Notes under the pieces: model-generated | What the model was told of the DNA's origin: nothing | Databases searched by the model: none | What the model saw: the letters and a program-made list of their open reading frames with translations, nothing else | Program-made: the position numbers and the translations under genes | Source of the DNA: Calocera cornea HHB12733 | Taxonomy: Eukaryota; Basidiomycota; Dacrymycetes; Dacrymycetales; Dacrymycetaceae | Direction: 5' to 3' | Assembly (NCBI GenBank): GCA_001632435.1 | Contig: KV423979.1 | Coordinates: 1 to 46,660 of the forward strand | DNA length: 46,660 bases | Part shown: positions 26,441 through 41,141 of the stretch, in pieces | Position numbering within the stretch: the stretch's first letter is position 1 | How the letters are laid out: every line of letters starts with the position of its first letter

Positions 26441-27015
26441 GTTGGGTTCGCTCGCCGTCGCCAATAGGACGCGCGTGGCTGTCTATCTTGTGTCTTACCA
26501 CCCCTTCTCTCGCTCCTCCCACACTTTCCACCCGGACCTGTCTGCCGGCGTGGCAACAACAAACACGAGAGTCCTCGGTCCGCAGAGCGAAGGCAAGCGG
26601 ACGACAGTCGCACGAGGCGAGTGAACCTTAGTGGATGCCGAGACTCGCGTGCCCGGCCCTGACGTGAGTCTTGTCGCTCCTGTCGGCCACCGTTCACCGT
26701 CCGCCGTGCACCCACCCACCACCCATCCTCTCTTCCCTCAACCGCTGTCCGTCCTCGGAGGCACAGCGCATCCTCCGCGACTCTGCTCATTTCTTCCATT
26801 CATTGTGCCTCGCCTCGCCTTCCGCTTCCCGTTCCCTTAATCCGGCCACCTCAAATTTTGTCCTCCCTCTCTTCCGCCCCTCATCTAACCCCATCCACCG
26901 CCTCGTCCTCTCCTACCCCACATTCAGAAGGAGAAGAACTGCCGGGTATTCCCAAACTCAGCCAAACCTCGGGTTCAATCCTTGATCGCACCCTGCGCAT
27001 TCCCCACACTTTTCG

Positions 27016-27080
27016 GTACGCTGTTCACTTTCCACCTGTTCCTGATTCGTGTGCTAACACGCAACTTTGCCCACCCACAG
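27016..27080 (+). other. Likely 5' UTR intron of YPD1
   Basis: This stretch has a GTACGC donor, a branch-point-like GTGCTAACAC at 27051-27060 and a CCCACAG acceptor, and is 65 bp long. It ends 55 bp before the YPD1 start codon, so it would lie in the leader. Confidence 0.55.
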
Positions 27081-27135
27081 CATTCCTCTTCCCCTACACA
27101 GTTACAGCACCCCTTCCTTCATTCCCCTCAAAGCC

Positions 27136-27858
27136 ATGTCTGCATCATCATCCGCGCCGGCCAAAGAGAAGGCTACCAAGGAGCCGAAAGCGACCCCCGA
27201 GACGACTACTGCGAGCAAGGTGTCGGCACCCGTGAAGGGGGTCGTCGATGAGCCCGCCGCATCCACCTCGACCTCCGCAATTGCGGAAACGGCGACGGAG
27301 GCGGCCAAGGAAGAGGGAGAGGGAAAGACAGACGCGGACGTACGCGCATACATCTTGCTCGTTGAGCCATCCTGACGGCCGACACCAGGCACCCGCACCT
27401 GTCATCGACATGGACACGTTCTCGCAAATTCTTGAGATGGATGACGACGATACCCACGAGTTCTCCCTCAGCATAGTCGAGAACTATATGGAACAGGCGG
27501 CGGCCACCTTCGACTCGATGAGTGCCGCTGTGTACGCACTCTCCCTATCGTTACCATTGGCTACACTAAGCCCTCCCACAGTGACGCCGAGAACCTCCCG
27601 GAGCTCTCTCGGCTCGGGCACTTCCTGAAAGGCTCCTCCGCCGCCCTCGGTATCAGCCAAGTTCAGACTGGGTGCGAGGCGATGCAGTACTATGGGCAGC
27701 TGAAGCGCGGGGCAAACGGGACCAAGATGGCACCGAAAGAGGCGCTAGACCTCATCACTACTCTCCTCGCCAAGATCAAAGAGGGTCATACTGAGGCGGA
27801 CAAATGGCTGAGGGACTTTTACGGCGTCGAATCTTGGGGTTCCCCGGAAGAGGAGTGA
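27136..27858 (+). CDS. YPD1: Histidine-containing phosphotransfer protein Ypd1
   Basis: Ypd1 relays phosphate from hybrid histidine kinases to response regulators (Ssk1 and Skn7 types) in osmotic and oxidative stress signalling. Exons 27136-27339, 27389-27531 and 27582-27858 give 207 residues. The first 70 or so residues are Ala/Thr/Lys/Glu-rich and probably disordered. The HPt domain follows: IDMDTFSQILEMDDDD, an acidic helix, then the phospho-acceptor motif LGHFLKGSSAALG with His129, then a helix ending DLITTLLAKIKEG. Both introns (27340-27388 and 27532-27581) keep frame. The family is usually a single-copy essential gene in fungi. The N-terminal tail is longer than in yeast Ypd1. Confidence 0.93.
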
Positions 27859-28490
27859 ACCAGTCGTCCCCTCGTCGCGCCCTCGTCTCTTTTGCACCCA
27901 TTCACGCTCCTCCTGTGTTGACCTCTGCTTCATTTCCAACGTGCGTATGCATTTCTTTTCGGCCTTGTCACCCTGCTTATTGGTTGAATGCGCCACATTG
28001 CATACACGCTGGCACAGCTCACGCAAGGGCACCGCAATCGAGCATCATAACGTAGAAATTCGCTCCTCCATCGATCAGGCAACCTATATCAAGCAGTTCC
28101 TCTCCGCGCTTTTTTCCAACAGGCTCCTTCTTTCTTCTCTTTGGCGTCTGTGATCTACACTTTGCCGGTTGTCCTGCTCCGCGTACTGTATCCTTCCTTC
28201 GTTGATGCTGTATCCTTCACATCGGCACTGTATCCTCTCGCTGCGGTGTGGCCCCATCTTTCGCCCACCCCGACTTCTCCTTCCTTCGCTTCGCACCGCG
28301 GTGGTCGAAGAGTACTGCCTCGTCCTCTAGTGTCCTGCTGTGTCCATAGCTCGTACTGTTCTCTCCTCAGTGTATTGTGGTGACCGTGGAGATGTCCCTC
28401 GCCGTAAGTGTCAAAACAAATGAAGACTTGTTCGGTCCCATAGTAGCATCACTGAGTTTGCGTCCGTCCGATGGCGGACCCCGGAACGTA
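27859..28490. other. Intergenic region downstream of YPD1
   Basis: This stretch runs from the YPD1 stop to the first motif array of the repeat island and includes the YPD1 3' UTR. It is pyrimidine-rich on the plus strand. No gene, RNA or mobile element is recognised. Confidence 0.45.
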
Positions 28491-28504
28491 CCTTGAGCCG
28501 CCCC

Positions 28505-28662
28505 CAAGCGGGAGCAAACACCTTGAAACAGAAGCAAAGAACGCCCAAAGCGGAAGCAAGGATAGAACCCTTCTTTGTATTTCATCGTTTCCTTGCTTCC
28601 ATTTGGTGTTATTGCTTCTGCTGAGTGTGAAATTTCTTCCGCTGAGAGTCTTCTTACTCCCA
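28505..28662. repeat. GGAAGCAA / TTGCTTCC array with about 20-bp spacing (array 3)
   Basis: Copies in the GGAAGCAA sense begin near 28511, 28531 and 28552. Copies in the TTGCTTCC sense begin near 28593, 28612, 28633 and 28654. Spacing within each half is 19-21 bp. The halves point away from a centre near 28575, forming an imperfect inverted arrangement of about 160 bp. It sits at the left edge of the LTR island. Confidence 0.7.
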
Positions 28663-28891
28663 CTGAATATGTACGAGCTGCACACACCTTGCTTTGCACC
28701 TTGGCGCATAGCCCACAAGTATACAGTTGACTCTGTCTTTGTGCATAGGATTGGGTTGACATTTTCAGTATGCAGATGGAGAGAGTATGCAAGTTGAGAG
28801 AGCAGGGTCCTGATTGGTAAAAGAGGTGTAAATTATGCTGAAAAGTACTTGGTAAGGCTAGCTTGTGAAAGAGACTGTGTATGCTGAAATC

Positions 28892-29150
28892 TGTGAGGGC
28901 ACACAGTCTAGCAAGGCTGCCAACTAACCCCAACTGAGTCAAAGAGACTGAAGATGAGGGATTTGGAGGAGGTTGTGGCTGACCATAGCCAATAACTAAC
29001 CAATCATACCCTTCGTAAGTCCAACTAGGAGATATGTGGGATGTCAAAGGTAGTTCAGATGGAGCAAGCAGAGTTTGGGGAGAGTTCAGAAGTTTGCAGC
29101 AGGAGGATGGATGTGATGACCAGGCCCTCTCACAAGACTATGGAGATTCC
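28892..29150 (+). mobile_element. Partial LTR (copy A), interrupted by LTR B
   Basis: The stretch opens with TGTGAGGGCACACAG and runs parallel to the start of LTR D (30404-30670) with clear similarity over about 260 bp. Most differences are transitions. The match stops exactly where LTR B begins with TGTCAGG, so B appears to have inserted into A. I could not find the right part of A after 30098; it is probably deleted or too diverged. Confidence 0.65.
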
Positions 29151-30098
29151 TGTCAGGAGTCACCAAAACCAATCCCTCACAATATAGGATCTTGAACTGA
29201 GAAGGCACAAACCCCATCTCAACAGTCTTGAAACCATTTCAACAGAGTGTCCCTATTCTGCCAAGGTAAGAGGTGCTTGCCCTAAACTGACTGTACAGTT
29301 CCCCTTTTGAAGATACTTCTGGCCTTCTCATATATAGTATTGACCCGTTCATAGGTTTGTCCTTAGATCTGATCTGTTAGGATCCTCCACAATACTTGTG
29401 TAGTTGAACTAGGCATCATGATCTCAATCAAACACCTCAAAACTGTGAGGGCATACGGTAACCCTACAAGGCTGCCAAGAGTAGACAGAGATTGGAGTCA
29501 ATGGTAGAGCGATAGAGTAGGTTGGGTGGGCAAGGATAGAGTGGAGAATAGGATAGATGAGATGACTATAGAGACTACAGAGTATGGGTGTACAGTGGAG
29601 AGTCCTCAGAGACCAGATCTGAGGAGCCAGGGGGCCTAAAGCCCACATATATATACCCTACAGATCTGCATGGGTCAGGCCATGGAGTGTCTCATGAGAC
29701 ACATCATGGGGCATATCATGGGTCACTATGAGTCAAGTGTGGCTGCGCATGTGTGAGTCGTAGTCAGTCATGCTGAGTTGTGGTGAGTGGCCAGACTCAT
29801 GGCTGCGCGGTTGTCTGGGCCACACTCTGGGCCATGGCGTGGACCCTGAAGGCCGGATTCCATGCTGGGAAGTGCTTCTGAAGCAAGTAAGGGCTGAAAA
29901 AAGTAGGAAAATAGAGTGTCCCCTGACAGAAACCTCAGCAACCTCTTAATACCGTCAGATGATCTCTTGCAATGTCTGGTACTCAGCTTTCCTCCATTAC
30001 CCCCATATTGTCCCTCTTGCTCAACATCTTGTCTCCTCCTTGATACTCTCAGACCACTTTTGCAGACAGCCTTGTGTCTAGTATTGTGTGCCCTGACA
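29151..30098 (+). mobile_element. Solo LTR B, split by nested LTR C
   Basis: It starts TGTCAGGAGTCACC and ends GTGTGCCCTGACA, and the ends are imperfect inverted repeats of the TG..CA type. The flanking 5-bp sequences are ATTCC (29146-29150) and ATTTC (30099-30103), a target-site duplication with one transition. Without the nested copy C it is about 460 bp. An internal TATATAGTA (about 29332) and GGATCCTCCAC (about 29380) resemble the same parts of the LTR at the right edge of the window. Confidence 0.6.
29444..29928 (+). mobile_element. Solo LTR C, nested in LTR B
   Basis: It starts TGTGAGGGCATACGG and ends GTGTCCCCTGACA, 485 bp. The flanks are AAAAC (29439-29443) and GAAAC (29929-29933), a near-perfect 5-bp target-site duplication. 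A TATATATA run lies near 29648. No internal coding region remains, as expected of a solo LTR. Confidence 0.65.
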
Positions 30099-30403
30099 AT
30101 TTCTTACATATTGACATCTTCTAAATACAATGGGAGTGGAGGCTATTCTTACGTGAGTGTGCTGCAGCAAGTACTGTATATGTGTCTCCACTTCATTGAC
30201 CTTTGGAAGGAGCTGAGTGATAGATCTAGTGTGCATCTGTTATCAGGCTGCTTGGCATTCATGTAATATAGTAGCAAAAATAATGAAATCAAGCAATTAG
30301 AACACTGAATACACAAACTACTGAACATGGATCACGTTCTGCTGTTTATCAGCCACTTTGCCTAAGAAAGCAAAGGGCTGATAATAAGCTGCTTTGGCAT
30401 GTC

Positions 30404-30995
30404 TGTGAGGGCACACAGTCTAGCAAGGCTGCCGACTAAACCCAACTGAGTCGAAGAGACCGAAGATAAGGGATTTGGGGGAGGTCATGGCTGACAGTAT
30501 CCAATAACCAACCAATTGTATCCTTTGTAAGTCCAACTAGGAGATACGTGGGATGTCAAAGGTAGTTTGGACAAAGCAAGCAGAGTTCGGGGAGAGTTCA
30601 GAAGTTCGGAGCAGGAGGGTGGATGTGATGACCAGGCTTTCTCACAAGAGTATGGAGATTCCTCAGAGATCAGATCTAAGGAGAAGCTACCGAAGCTACC
30701 AAGGTTTATATACGAGTATACAATCACAGCCTCAGCTTCTCCCAAAACGCCGAGGTGAGACCCAACACTGCCCAGGACACAGCCAAGGCATAGCCCGCAC
30801 AGCCGAAGCATAGCCGAGTGGGCACTGCCTTACCTAAGCCTGTACCAAGTATCCAAAGGTTTATGCCAAAGGTGCGACTTTGTAACCAAACACCTGAATG
30901 TGGAGCCAAGTTCTGGGGAGCTGTCAAAGGTGGTTGAAGGTGTCCAAGTGTTGCAAGATTGTGCCCGAGTTGGCCGAACTTGGTGTCCCCTGACA
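30404..30995 (+). mobile_element. Solo LTR D
   Basis: It starts TGTGAGGGCACACAG and ends GGTGTCCCCTGACA, 592 bp. The flanks are ATGTC (30399-30403) and ATGTT (30996-31000), a 5-bp target-site duplication with one transition. Its first 270 bp match LTR A. There is no coding capacity. Confidence 0.7.
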
Positions 30996-31195
30996 ATGTT
31001 ATTGTAACTATTGAAAATCAGTACTGCTTAGGGTCCCAGTGTCTGCGCACTGTCACCACAGTGGATGACTTGCTGTAGACATAAAACCCCAGATTTTGGG
31101 CTCCCAGATGCACCACATAGGGTCTGCTGAGGTGCCGCTGTCATAATTCAAACTCCGAAGCTCTTCCACATTTATGCAGGGTGATCCTAGATTGC

Positions 31196-31233
31196 AAATC
31201 TGGAAGAGGGGGTTGACCCCCTCTTCCAGGTTT
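31196..31233. repeat. Perfect 14-bp foldback (hairpin), extendable to 18 bp
   Basis: The arms CTGGAAGAGGGGGT (31200-31213) and ACCCCCTCTTCCAG (31216-31229) are perfect inverted repeats with a 2-base spacer. A further four pairs (one T-G, three A-T) extend the stem. The surrounding 31000-31900 has no gene I can support. Confidence 0.75.
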
Positions 31234-31943
31234 TTTGGCCAACCCAGACTATCACGGGAGCAGATTTCATGCGGAGCGCCCCCCTGGGCATACAAAATGC
31301 AGTGTTATTTGATCCTGGAGTAAACAATGGCATAGCCTCCACAAGACCCCAAGTTTACTTATGACATGATCTGTGTGCTGCACGTGACCAGAATATGGAT
31401 CTGGGACGGTCCCTGCCCATACATCTTACGGTTTGGGTGCCCCTCTGGGATCTTTTGCTTCCAAAAATTGCCTACATCTGTGTATCTGTGCTACGGCAAG
31501 TCATCCAGTTTCTGACCACTGCGCACTCATGCTACCACGTATTTGATGCCATGGAGGCAATCATGGTTAAGGGTCTGCGCACCTATGCTTGCGCGTACAG
31601 CTCAGCCCAGCCTTGTTTGCTGCCGGCTGTTGGCATTTGCATCCGCCTCCGGCACTTTACCCCCGTCTGAAAGCTTCTCTGCTCCCGCGTTGGTCCCTTG
31701 CGCTCGCGGAGTACAGATCGGTCCGAGAAGTCGCCGGCATGTGATTGACTGACCTCTGCCGGAAGCTTACTCAGTGTCCTCGGTGGCGATCCCTTTCCAG
31801 AAGGCACTTTACATTGCCGGCGTACGTAACGACCGGTTGACGCGTCCCTTACCCCGCTCACATAAGGACCTGCATCGGCAGTGCTCCCCATCCTTCCAAC
31901 TCTTACGACCACCTCTCACAGCTCGTCAACGCATCAGCGACCA

Positions 31944-33067
31944 ATGGCCCATCCTGCCTCTAATGAGGAGCTTCTCTTCATTGGCTCCACATGCCACCTC
32001 GACTCCTGCAAGCTTAATGACTTCCTCCCTATCAAGTGCTCGCACTGCTCCCATACGTTCTGCTCGTCACATTTCCTCCCTGACGCTCACCATTGTGACA
32101 AATGGGATCCCTCCGCCCATAACCGGGTTGCTCCAAAATGCCCTTTCTGTGGCATCCCCGTCGCGTATCCATCTGGCGGAGATCCGAACGTGAGTACCAT
32201 CTTCTCGATTGTCGCTTGATGTGGTTGGTGACGACCGTCCTGCAGGTAGCAATGGAGAGGCACTTTGAATCGAGCTGTGAAGCTCTCGGCAAGGGTCGCC
32301 CATCAAAGAAGGGCACACGCATCTGTGCCCAAGCCCGATGTCATAAAGCCTTGATCGCTCCAATCGCATGTCCAGTGAGTCCCGCTTCTCCCTCCGCGCG
32401 CGGCTGCTCGAATACTTACCGGATTCACGTAGTCTTGTAGCAAGCAGTTTTGTCCCGAACATCGTTTCCCCGGATCGCACACCTGCGATTCAGGGCCATC
32501 CTCTACGACAAGCAAAACTCTGCCGAAGACGACCACTTCCAAGCAAACGAACTTGAGCAAACCCAGCGTCGTGTCCTTCAAGCCCCAGGTAATGAATCAG
32601 ACCTCGCCGCCTGGAGAAAGAAGGGCTCTTCAGAGCGTGTTTGGACAGCTCGCAGCATCGTCTGCACCTGGAAACGGAGGAAGCGGAGGGGGAGGCAGAA
32701 CGCCGTTCTCGAAAGCTGACCGGTGCGAGCCTTCTCCTCCATCGTCCCCCACCGTGAAGCCAACCCCTGCTGCGGTATCCGCTCGCTCCTTGCTATTCAC
32801 TGTTTCCTTCGCCCCACCACCTCTCTTCTCCGCTGCTCGTCCACCCACCGTCTCCGTCCGCGCGTAGGCGCGCGAAAGCGGAACAGAAAAGTGCAATATT
32901 CGCGTTGCAGGAAAGGGCAAGAAAGGGCGTACGTGAACAGATACGCATTTCTTTGTCTGCATGCTCATCGCGCTAATCAGTTGTTGACGGAAGATGATAA
33001 GGCGAGATTGGCAGAGATGGAAACCTCCAAAGCTCGTGCGAAACAGGATGGCTGTATAATTGCATAA
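31944..33067 (+). CDS. AN1-type zinc-finger protein (Cuz1/ZFAND2-like)
   Basis: Proteins of this family bind Cdc48/p97 or the proteasome during proteotoxic stress. Exons: 31944-32189, 32246-32374, 32433-32722, 32868-32928 and 32981-33067. The first AN1 finger spans the N-terminus (CHLDSCKLNDFLPIKC, CSHTFCSSH, HHC). The second uses CAQARC, IACPSCSKQFC, EHRF and HTC. Its complete Cys/His set depends on the acceptor at 32432; the next possible acceptor would lose a zinc ligand. A Ser/Thr/Gly-rich linker and a charged helix follow, and the protein ends KQDGCIIA. Intron 3 (145 bp) is longer than the others and the least certain. About 270 residues in all. Confidence 0.82.
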
Positions 33068-33259
33068 TGATCCGATCTCATGGAATGTACGTTCGCAAAC
33101 GTTATACCGTCGCAATGGAACATGTATTGGACTCTCTCAGTCTCGGCTGTGGCAGTATTCCCTGATGACTTTACGCCAAGTTCTACCCTAGGTTGTTATA
33201 CACAACTTCACAATTACCCAGAAGTTTCAAAATCGGCGCGGGCAGGGCCACCCCGCTGA

Positions 33260-34420
33260 TTACAAGCACAACCTACTTTCCTGCCGTCCGGTAAACTCAA
33301 CTCGTACGCTGCTCCACTCGCTCCTCGTTTTCTGAAGACGGCTTGTGTAGCGGTCTGTGAGTATTGCATCCTGCGCAGCGGTATCAAAGGGCGACTTCTC
33401 CGTGAGTACTGCCGGATATGAGAACTGCAGAAGTACATGCTCGTCATCGCCTTCGAGAATGACACTGCAAACGAGAACATCCACATTCAGCAGATACATG
33501 TCCGGTGAAGGGACGTATATCACTGAATACTCCAAGAGCACTCCTGCGATAGCAACCAGCGTAGCGGCACTGCATTCAGGCAGCCGGTACATCTTGCCCG
33601 CCTGGGCAGAGACTGTCGATCTGATGAGCGACATGGCTGAAACGACAGCTGCCGGAGTATGGCAAGACTAGACCGACCATTAGATCAAGCAGGAGAATGG
33701 CGGATTAGAAATACAGTTTCAAAGCTGCCGTGTGACAGGCTGATCCAGACGCGATCCTCCAGTAGAGTTCTCTCCTGCAGGTGAGAGGTGTTTAGGAAGA
33801 ACGTCTGATCTCCGCTGGCCGTTTGTAAGAAAATCGTGGATTGAAACAGAGAATCAGCCTAGATAGATGTGAAAACAGGGGAGGCGGAAGGCGTTAACCA
33901 GCTGACATTACACAACGCTTCCAAGAGCGCATCAGCAGTCGGGGCATCCAGCGCGATATCCAATAAATACGCCGTCCTTGGGGCCAGTGTCATCATTCAG
34001 CGGGCCACAATAGCACCAAACGAAGCACCCACCTTAGACCCGTGACAACTGCGGCAATGGACCTACTGAAGAGCACCAGGGCAGGTCGAGTGCCTCTAAT
34101 GTACCGTCTAGAAATGCTCAAGACATGCTCAGAGCGTCTCAGATGATCGTGCAGAGCCATGCGCTGTGGCGGAGTGTGCTGGTCGGCGTTCATCAACAGG
34201 ACGCCCTGTGAACCGTCACTGAGGTATGCATTACACCACGCATATGGGCACATGGACACCTGCAGCTCAAACAAAGGATATCTCGACTAGGGTATGCTTG
34301 CGGCGAGCGCAACCAGCGCGAGTACTGAGTCGCATGATTCCAGTAATTTACAGTACTATCAATTACACGGTACAGTACTGGGCTCCCTAGTTGCGCGAGC
34401 CGCCCGGCGCAGTCCGTCAC
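33260..34420 (-). CDS. Conserved hypothetical protein, possibly DUF4504/UPF0739 (C1orf74-like); 5' end not resolved
   Basis: The minus-strand exons run to TAA 33260. They include MNADQHTPPQRMALHDHLRR (about 34190-34140), RTAYLLDIALDAPTADALL (about 33980), DQTFFLNTSHLQERTLLEDR (about 33800) and a last exon with YRLPECSAATL and VPSPDMYLLNVDVLV (about 33590-33480). Open frames of this length across small introns with clean GT..AG ends make a real gene likely. The order of motifs reminds me of DUF4504 proteins, whose function is unknown, but I could not compare it. The start lies somewhere in 34270-34510; no ATG fits well. It stands head to head with PKC1, under 350 bp away. Confidence 0.55.
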
Positions 34421-34596
34421 CTCAAACAGGGTCCGCTACTCCCGTCCGTCGCCACTGGGCACAGCCGTTTGGTCTGGCCACCCTCTCCTCACGGAACGAC
34501 CTGCTTCATTAGAACTCCTCGTTTCGCTGTCTTTTCTACCTCTTTACGACACTCAGACGGGCGTACGAGCATCAGAGTGTACATTGAGATACAGTC

Positions 34597-38692
<4,096 letters not shown>

Positions 38693-38828
38693 TTTGGGTC
38701 TAGTTCGTTGCTTCGCGCGAGTGTTTTGTATTCCCTATCGCTGTACTACAGAGTGAATATACGAAGCAGAATGTAGACTGTCAGCAGAACACACCTGGTT
38801 TAGTGCTTCTTCCACCTGCCCAGTGCGT

Positions 38829-39160
38829 CTAAGGCTCGCTTCCCCGGCTGCTCTCGTCAACGGGCATTTCTCCCTCTTTCTGCTCTCGCATGAGGTGATG
38901 GAATCTACCCCACAATGATGATATCGTTTCAAATTCGCGACCGACCCCGAGGACTTCCTCCAATTTCCGGTTCAGCAGATTGGACGATGACAGCAAGTCT
39001 TCGAAGCTCTAATGGGCCGACGGAAGAAGGATGGATTAGTTGAAGTCGCACAAGTACGTCCTTGTACTTTGCTTACAGATGTGATTTCTGCCACGAGCCT
39101 CTCCCGTTCTTTCTCGAAATACGTGGACTCCGTATCGGTAGCTGATTGACTAGCAGCCAT
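38829..39160 (-). CDS. DAD1: DASH/Dam1 complex subunit Dad1
   Basis: Dad1 is a small coiled-coil subunit of the fungal DASH ring that couples kinetochores to microtubules. Exons 39160-39077 and 39008-38829 join in frame to 87 residues. The first exon has TESTYFEKERERLVAEITS. The second has SFEDLLSSSNLLNRKLEEV, then VGREFETISSLWGRFHHLM, the typical Dad1 core, and a short acidic tail. The 68-bp intron has GTAAGC and a TTAG acceptor. It is convergent with PKC1, whose stop lies 136 bp away. Confidence 0.88.
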
Positions 39161-39764
39161 TTTCTTGTTCGCGGGTGCGTGCCACGGGAAGAGTAGTGGT
39201 AGGCTCGACGTGACGGGACGCGTTGTGTGAAAACAGGCGCGCAAATGCCTTCGGTTGAGGGGAGGTTAGTACGCGTTTCGTGGCCATATAACAGGATGGA
39301 ATCAAACCCAATCATAATGGAGGCAGCAAGACGCGTCCGAGCTCTTGAGGCTCTGTCACATGACCGAGCTAGGTAAGCACTTTTGGACCCTGCAGGCACT
39401 AAGTTCTACGCGCCCGCCACTTCCAAAAATAGTGGCCTTGTCGAACAGCTTCCCAACATTTGGTCTCCATTTCATGCTCCTTACTAGATGCTTCTAAGAA
39501 CATTGATACTTGGAATTCGTGAGGCTATTGTGCGGATCTATTGTGCTCAGACACATTTGCTGCGGCTATTGGATGCGCAGTGGCTGTGCGAGTCTCCACA
39601 GCCATCTGCAAGGGAAGCGGAAGTATGTTCTGGCGGCCAAATAAGCAAAACGGAGCCTAATACTGGTATCTGGTCGGTATACTTCCGTACCCCTCCCCTT
39701 GCCCTCCTAGATTTGTAGTGAAGGCCACCCACATGTCGAGGTCACCATCTTAGTGGATGGCACC
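39161..39764. other. Intergenic region between DAD1 and EAF7, possible shared promoter
   Basis: DAD1 and EAF7 diverge from this 604-bp stretch. A few GGAAGC/CTTCCG motif copies lie at 39610-39690. An extra upstream EAF7 exon cannot be excluded, but none is needed. Confidence 0.45.
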
Positions 39765-40549
39765 ATGGGAGACCGCGACTTCCTCGACACGGTCTCTGGG
39801 GAGATTGCATTCTTCCGCGGTATCATGCAAGCTCGACCGGTGGGAATGAATCGACACTTCCACATGTTAACCGTCCAGCAGCACATCAAGGAAGCAACGA
39901 AGACAACCGTTGCTCTGGAAGCGCTCTGGGACAAGTTGGACAGTCTCTATGACCTTCAGAAGCTGGAGAATATGGTGCTTATATTAATATTCTCTGACAT
40001 TGTCCGGTTGATGAGTAACGTACTAGGATGTATCCGAAGAGGACGAGTCTCCACCACAGATGGATATACCTCTACCTGAATCCGACGGATCAGCCAGTCT
40101 GTCCTCTCCTGCAATCAGAAAGGTCATATTCCATCCACACTTTCGCGAAGAGTTTTCCCTTCCTCAAGAAGAATATGAACCAATCGTCGCACAGAGGAGG
40201 ATCAAAGACACGCCGAGCTCCGCCGACGAAAGCACGACCAGACCATCTCGGCGGAACCTAAGGGCAAAGGACAGGAATGCTGGACTAGTCTCGGGTGACA
40301 GTGAAAGCAGCGAACTCACTGAAGGCGATGGAGACCAAGACGCTAGAGTCGATGATAGTGTGGAGGGTACGCCTAACACCTCTTTTTATCTTGATGTTGA
40401 CGCTCATTGCGCGCGGAGCAGACCGGTCACAGCCACCTCGGCGCGGGAGACAATCCCAATCCCTCAAGCCTCGCAAGAGCTCGCAATCGGCCACGAAAAC
40501 GAGGGGTGGGTCAAAAGCAGAGACTATGAAACGCAGGAGGGTTAGTTGA
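39765..40549 (+). CDS. EAF7: NuA4 histone acetyltransferase subunit Eaf7 (MRGBP family)
   Basis: Eaf7 belongs to the NuA4 acetyltransferase and to the TINTIN module. Exons 39765-39974, 40027-40366 and 40422-40549 give 225 residues. The N-terminal Eaf7/MRGBP domain shows FLDTVSGEIAFFRGIMQ, RPVGMNRHFHML and ALWDKLDSLYDLQKLENM, as in the family. The middle is acidic and Ser-rich (LVSGDSESSELTEGDGDQ) and the end is basic (MKRRRVS), a pattern common in fungal Eaf7. The start ATG follows CACC and is the first in frame. Confidence 0.87.
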
Positions 40550-41141
40550 AAGCAGCGACACACCCACGTTCTCCTTCGGCTCACGCCTGAATGACTTAGC
40601 GATAGCGGCGATATGGGAGACTCGGCATCAGCCAGATTGCCACCCTGCTACAGCACCCGATTTTTGCCAGGATTTCAACGTAGTCTCAGCGACGATCTAC
40701 ATGGGGCACTCGCATATACTTAGCACTGGCGATTCCAGATGCCATAGCATGTGGACTTACTATACTGTAGTTTACAGTCTGATAAGAGAGGCAGGAGTAC
40801 TTCGACAGTTCGATCTCGGCTTCCGTTTAAAGGTACGAGCTGCACACCGTCCAGAGGGCTCTAGAGGCCGTGCTCTGCTTTTCACGCGGTTCCTGCGGTC
40901 GCGCGCCTTCGCCTACGTCGGAAGCGAGGATTTTCCGGCTCCGAACCCCCGTTCCTTGACGCCGAGGCGGGAGTAGACGGAATCAATTCCCCTCGGTATG
41001 ATCCGAGATGAGTGGCATCTTTACTTCCGATAGGGTTTAGATGAAATCGCCCTGGCCGCGTTGCCCTCACTTAAGTACACCATCCGCACCAGCCACCACA
41101 TTACTCTTCACCTCCCCGTACCACTCTATCCTCATCTCGTC
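40550..41141. other. Intergenic region between EAF7 and the endosulfine gene
   Basis: This 592-bp stretch contains the endosulfine promoter. An open frame at 40701-40976 has no recognisable family and a start without context, so I leave it out. No RNA or repeat seen. Confidence 0.45.

Noticed and set aside
25695..26799. Long minus-strand open frames between the Cep57-like gene and YPD1
   Set aside because: Composition is Arg/Pro/Ser-rich, the frames overlap each other, and no family motif is visible. They look like GC-rich non-coding DNA.
32375..32440. Loss of a zinc ligand in the second AN1 finger
   Set aside because: This appears only if a later acceptor is used; the acceptor at 32432 restores CPSC and the full Cys/His set.
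40701..40976. 91-residue open frame between EAF7 and the endosulfine gene
   Set aside because: No motif, no start context and no splice support.
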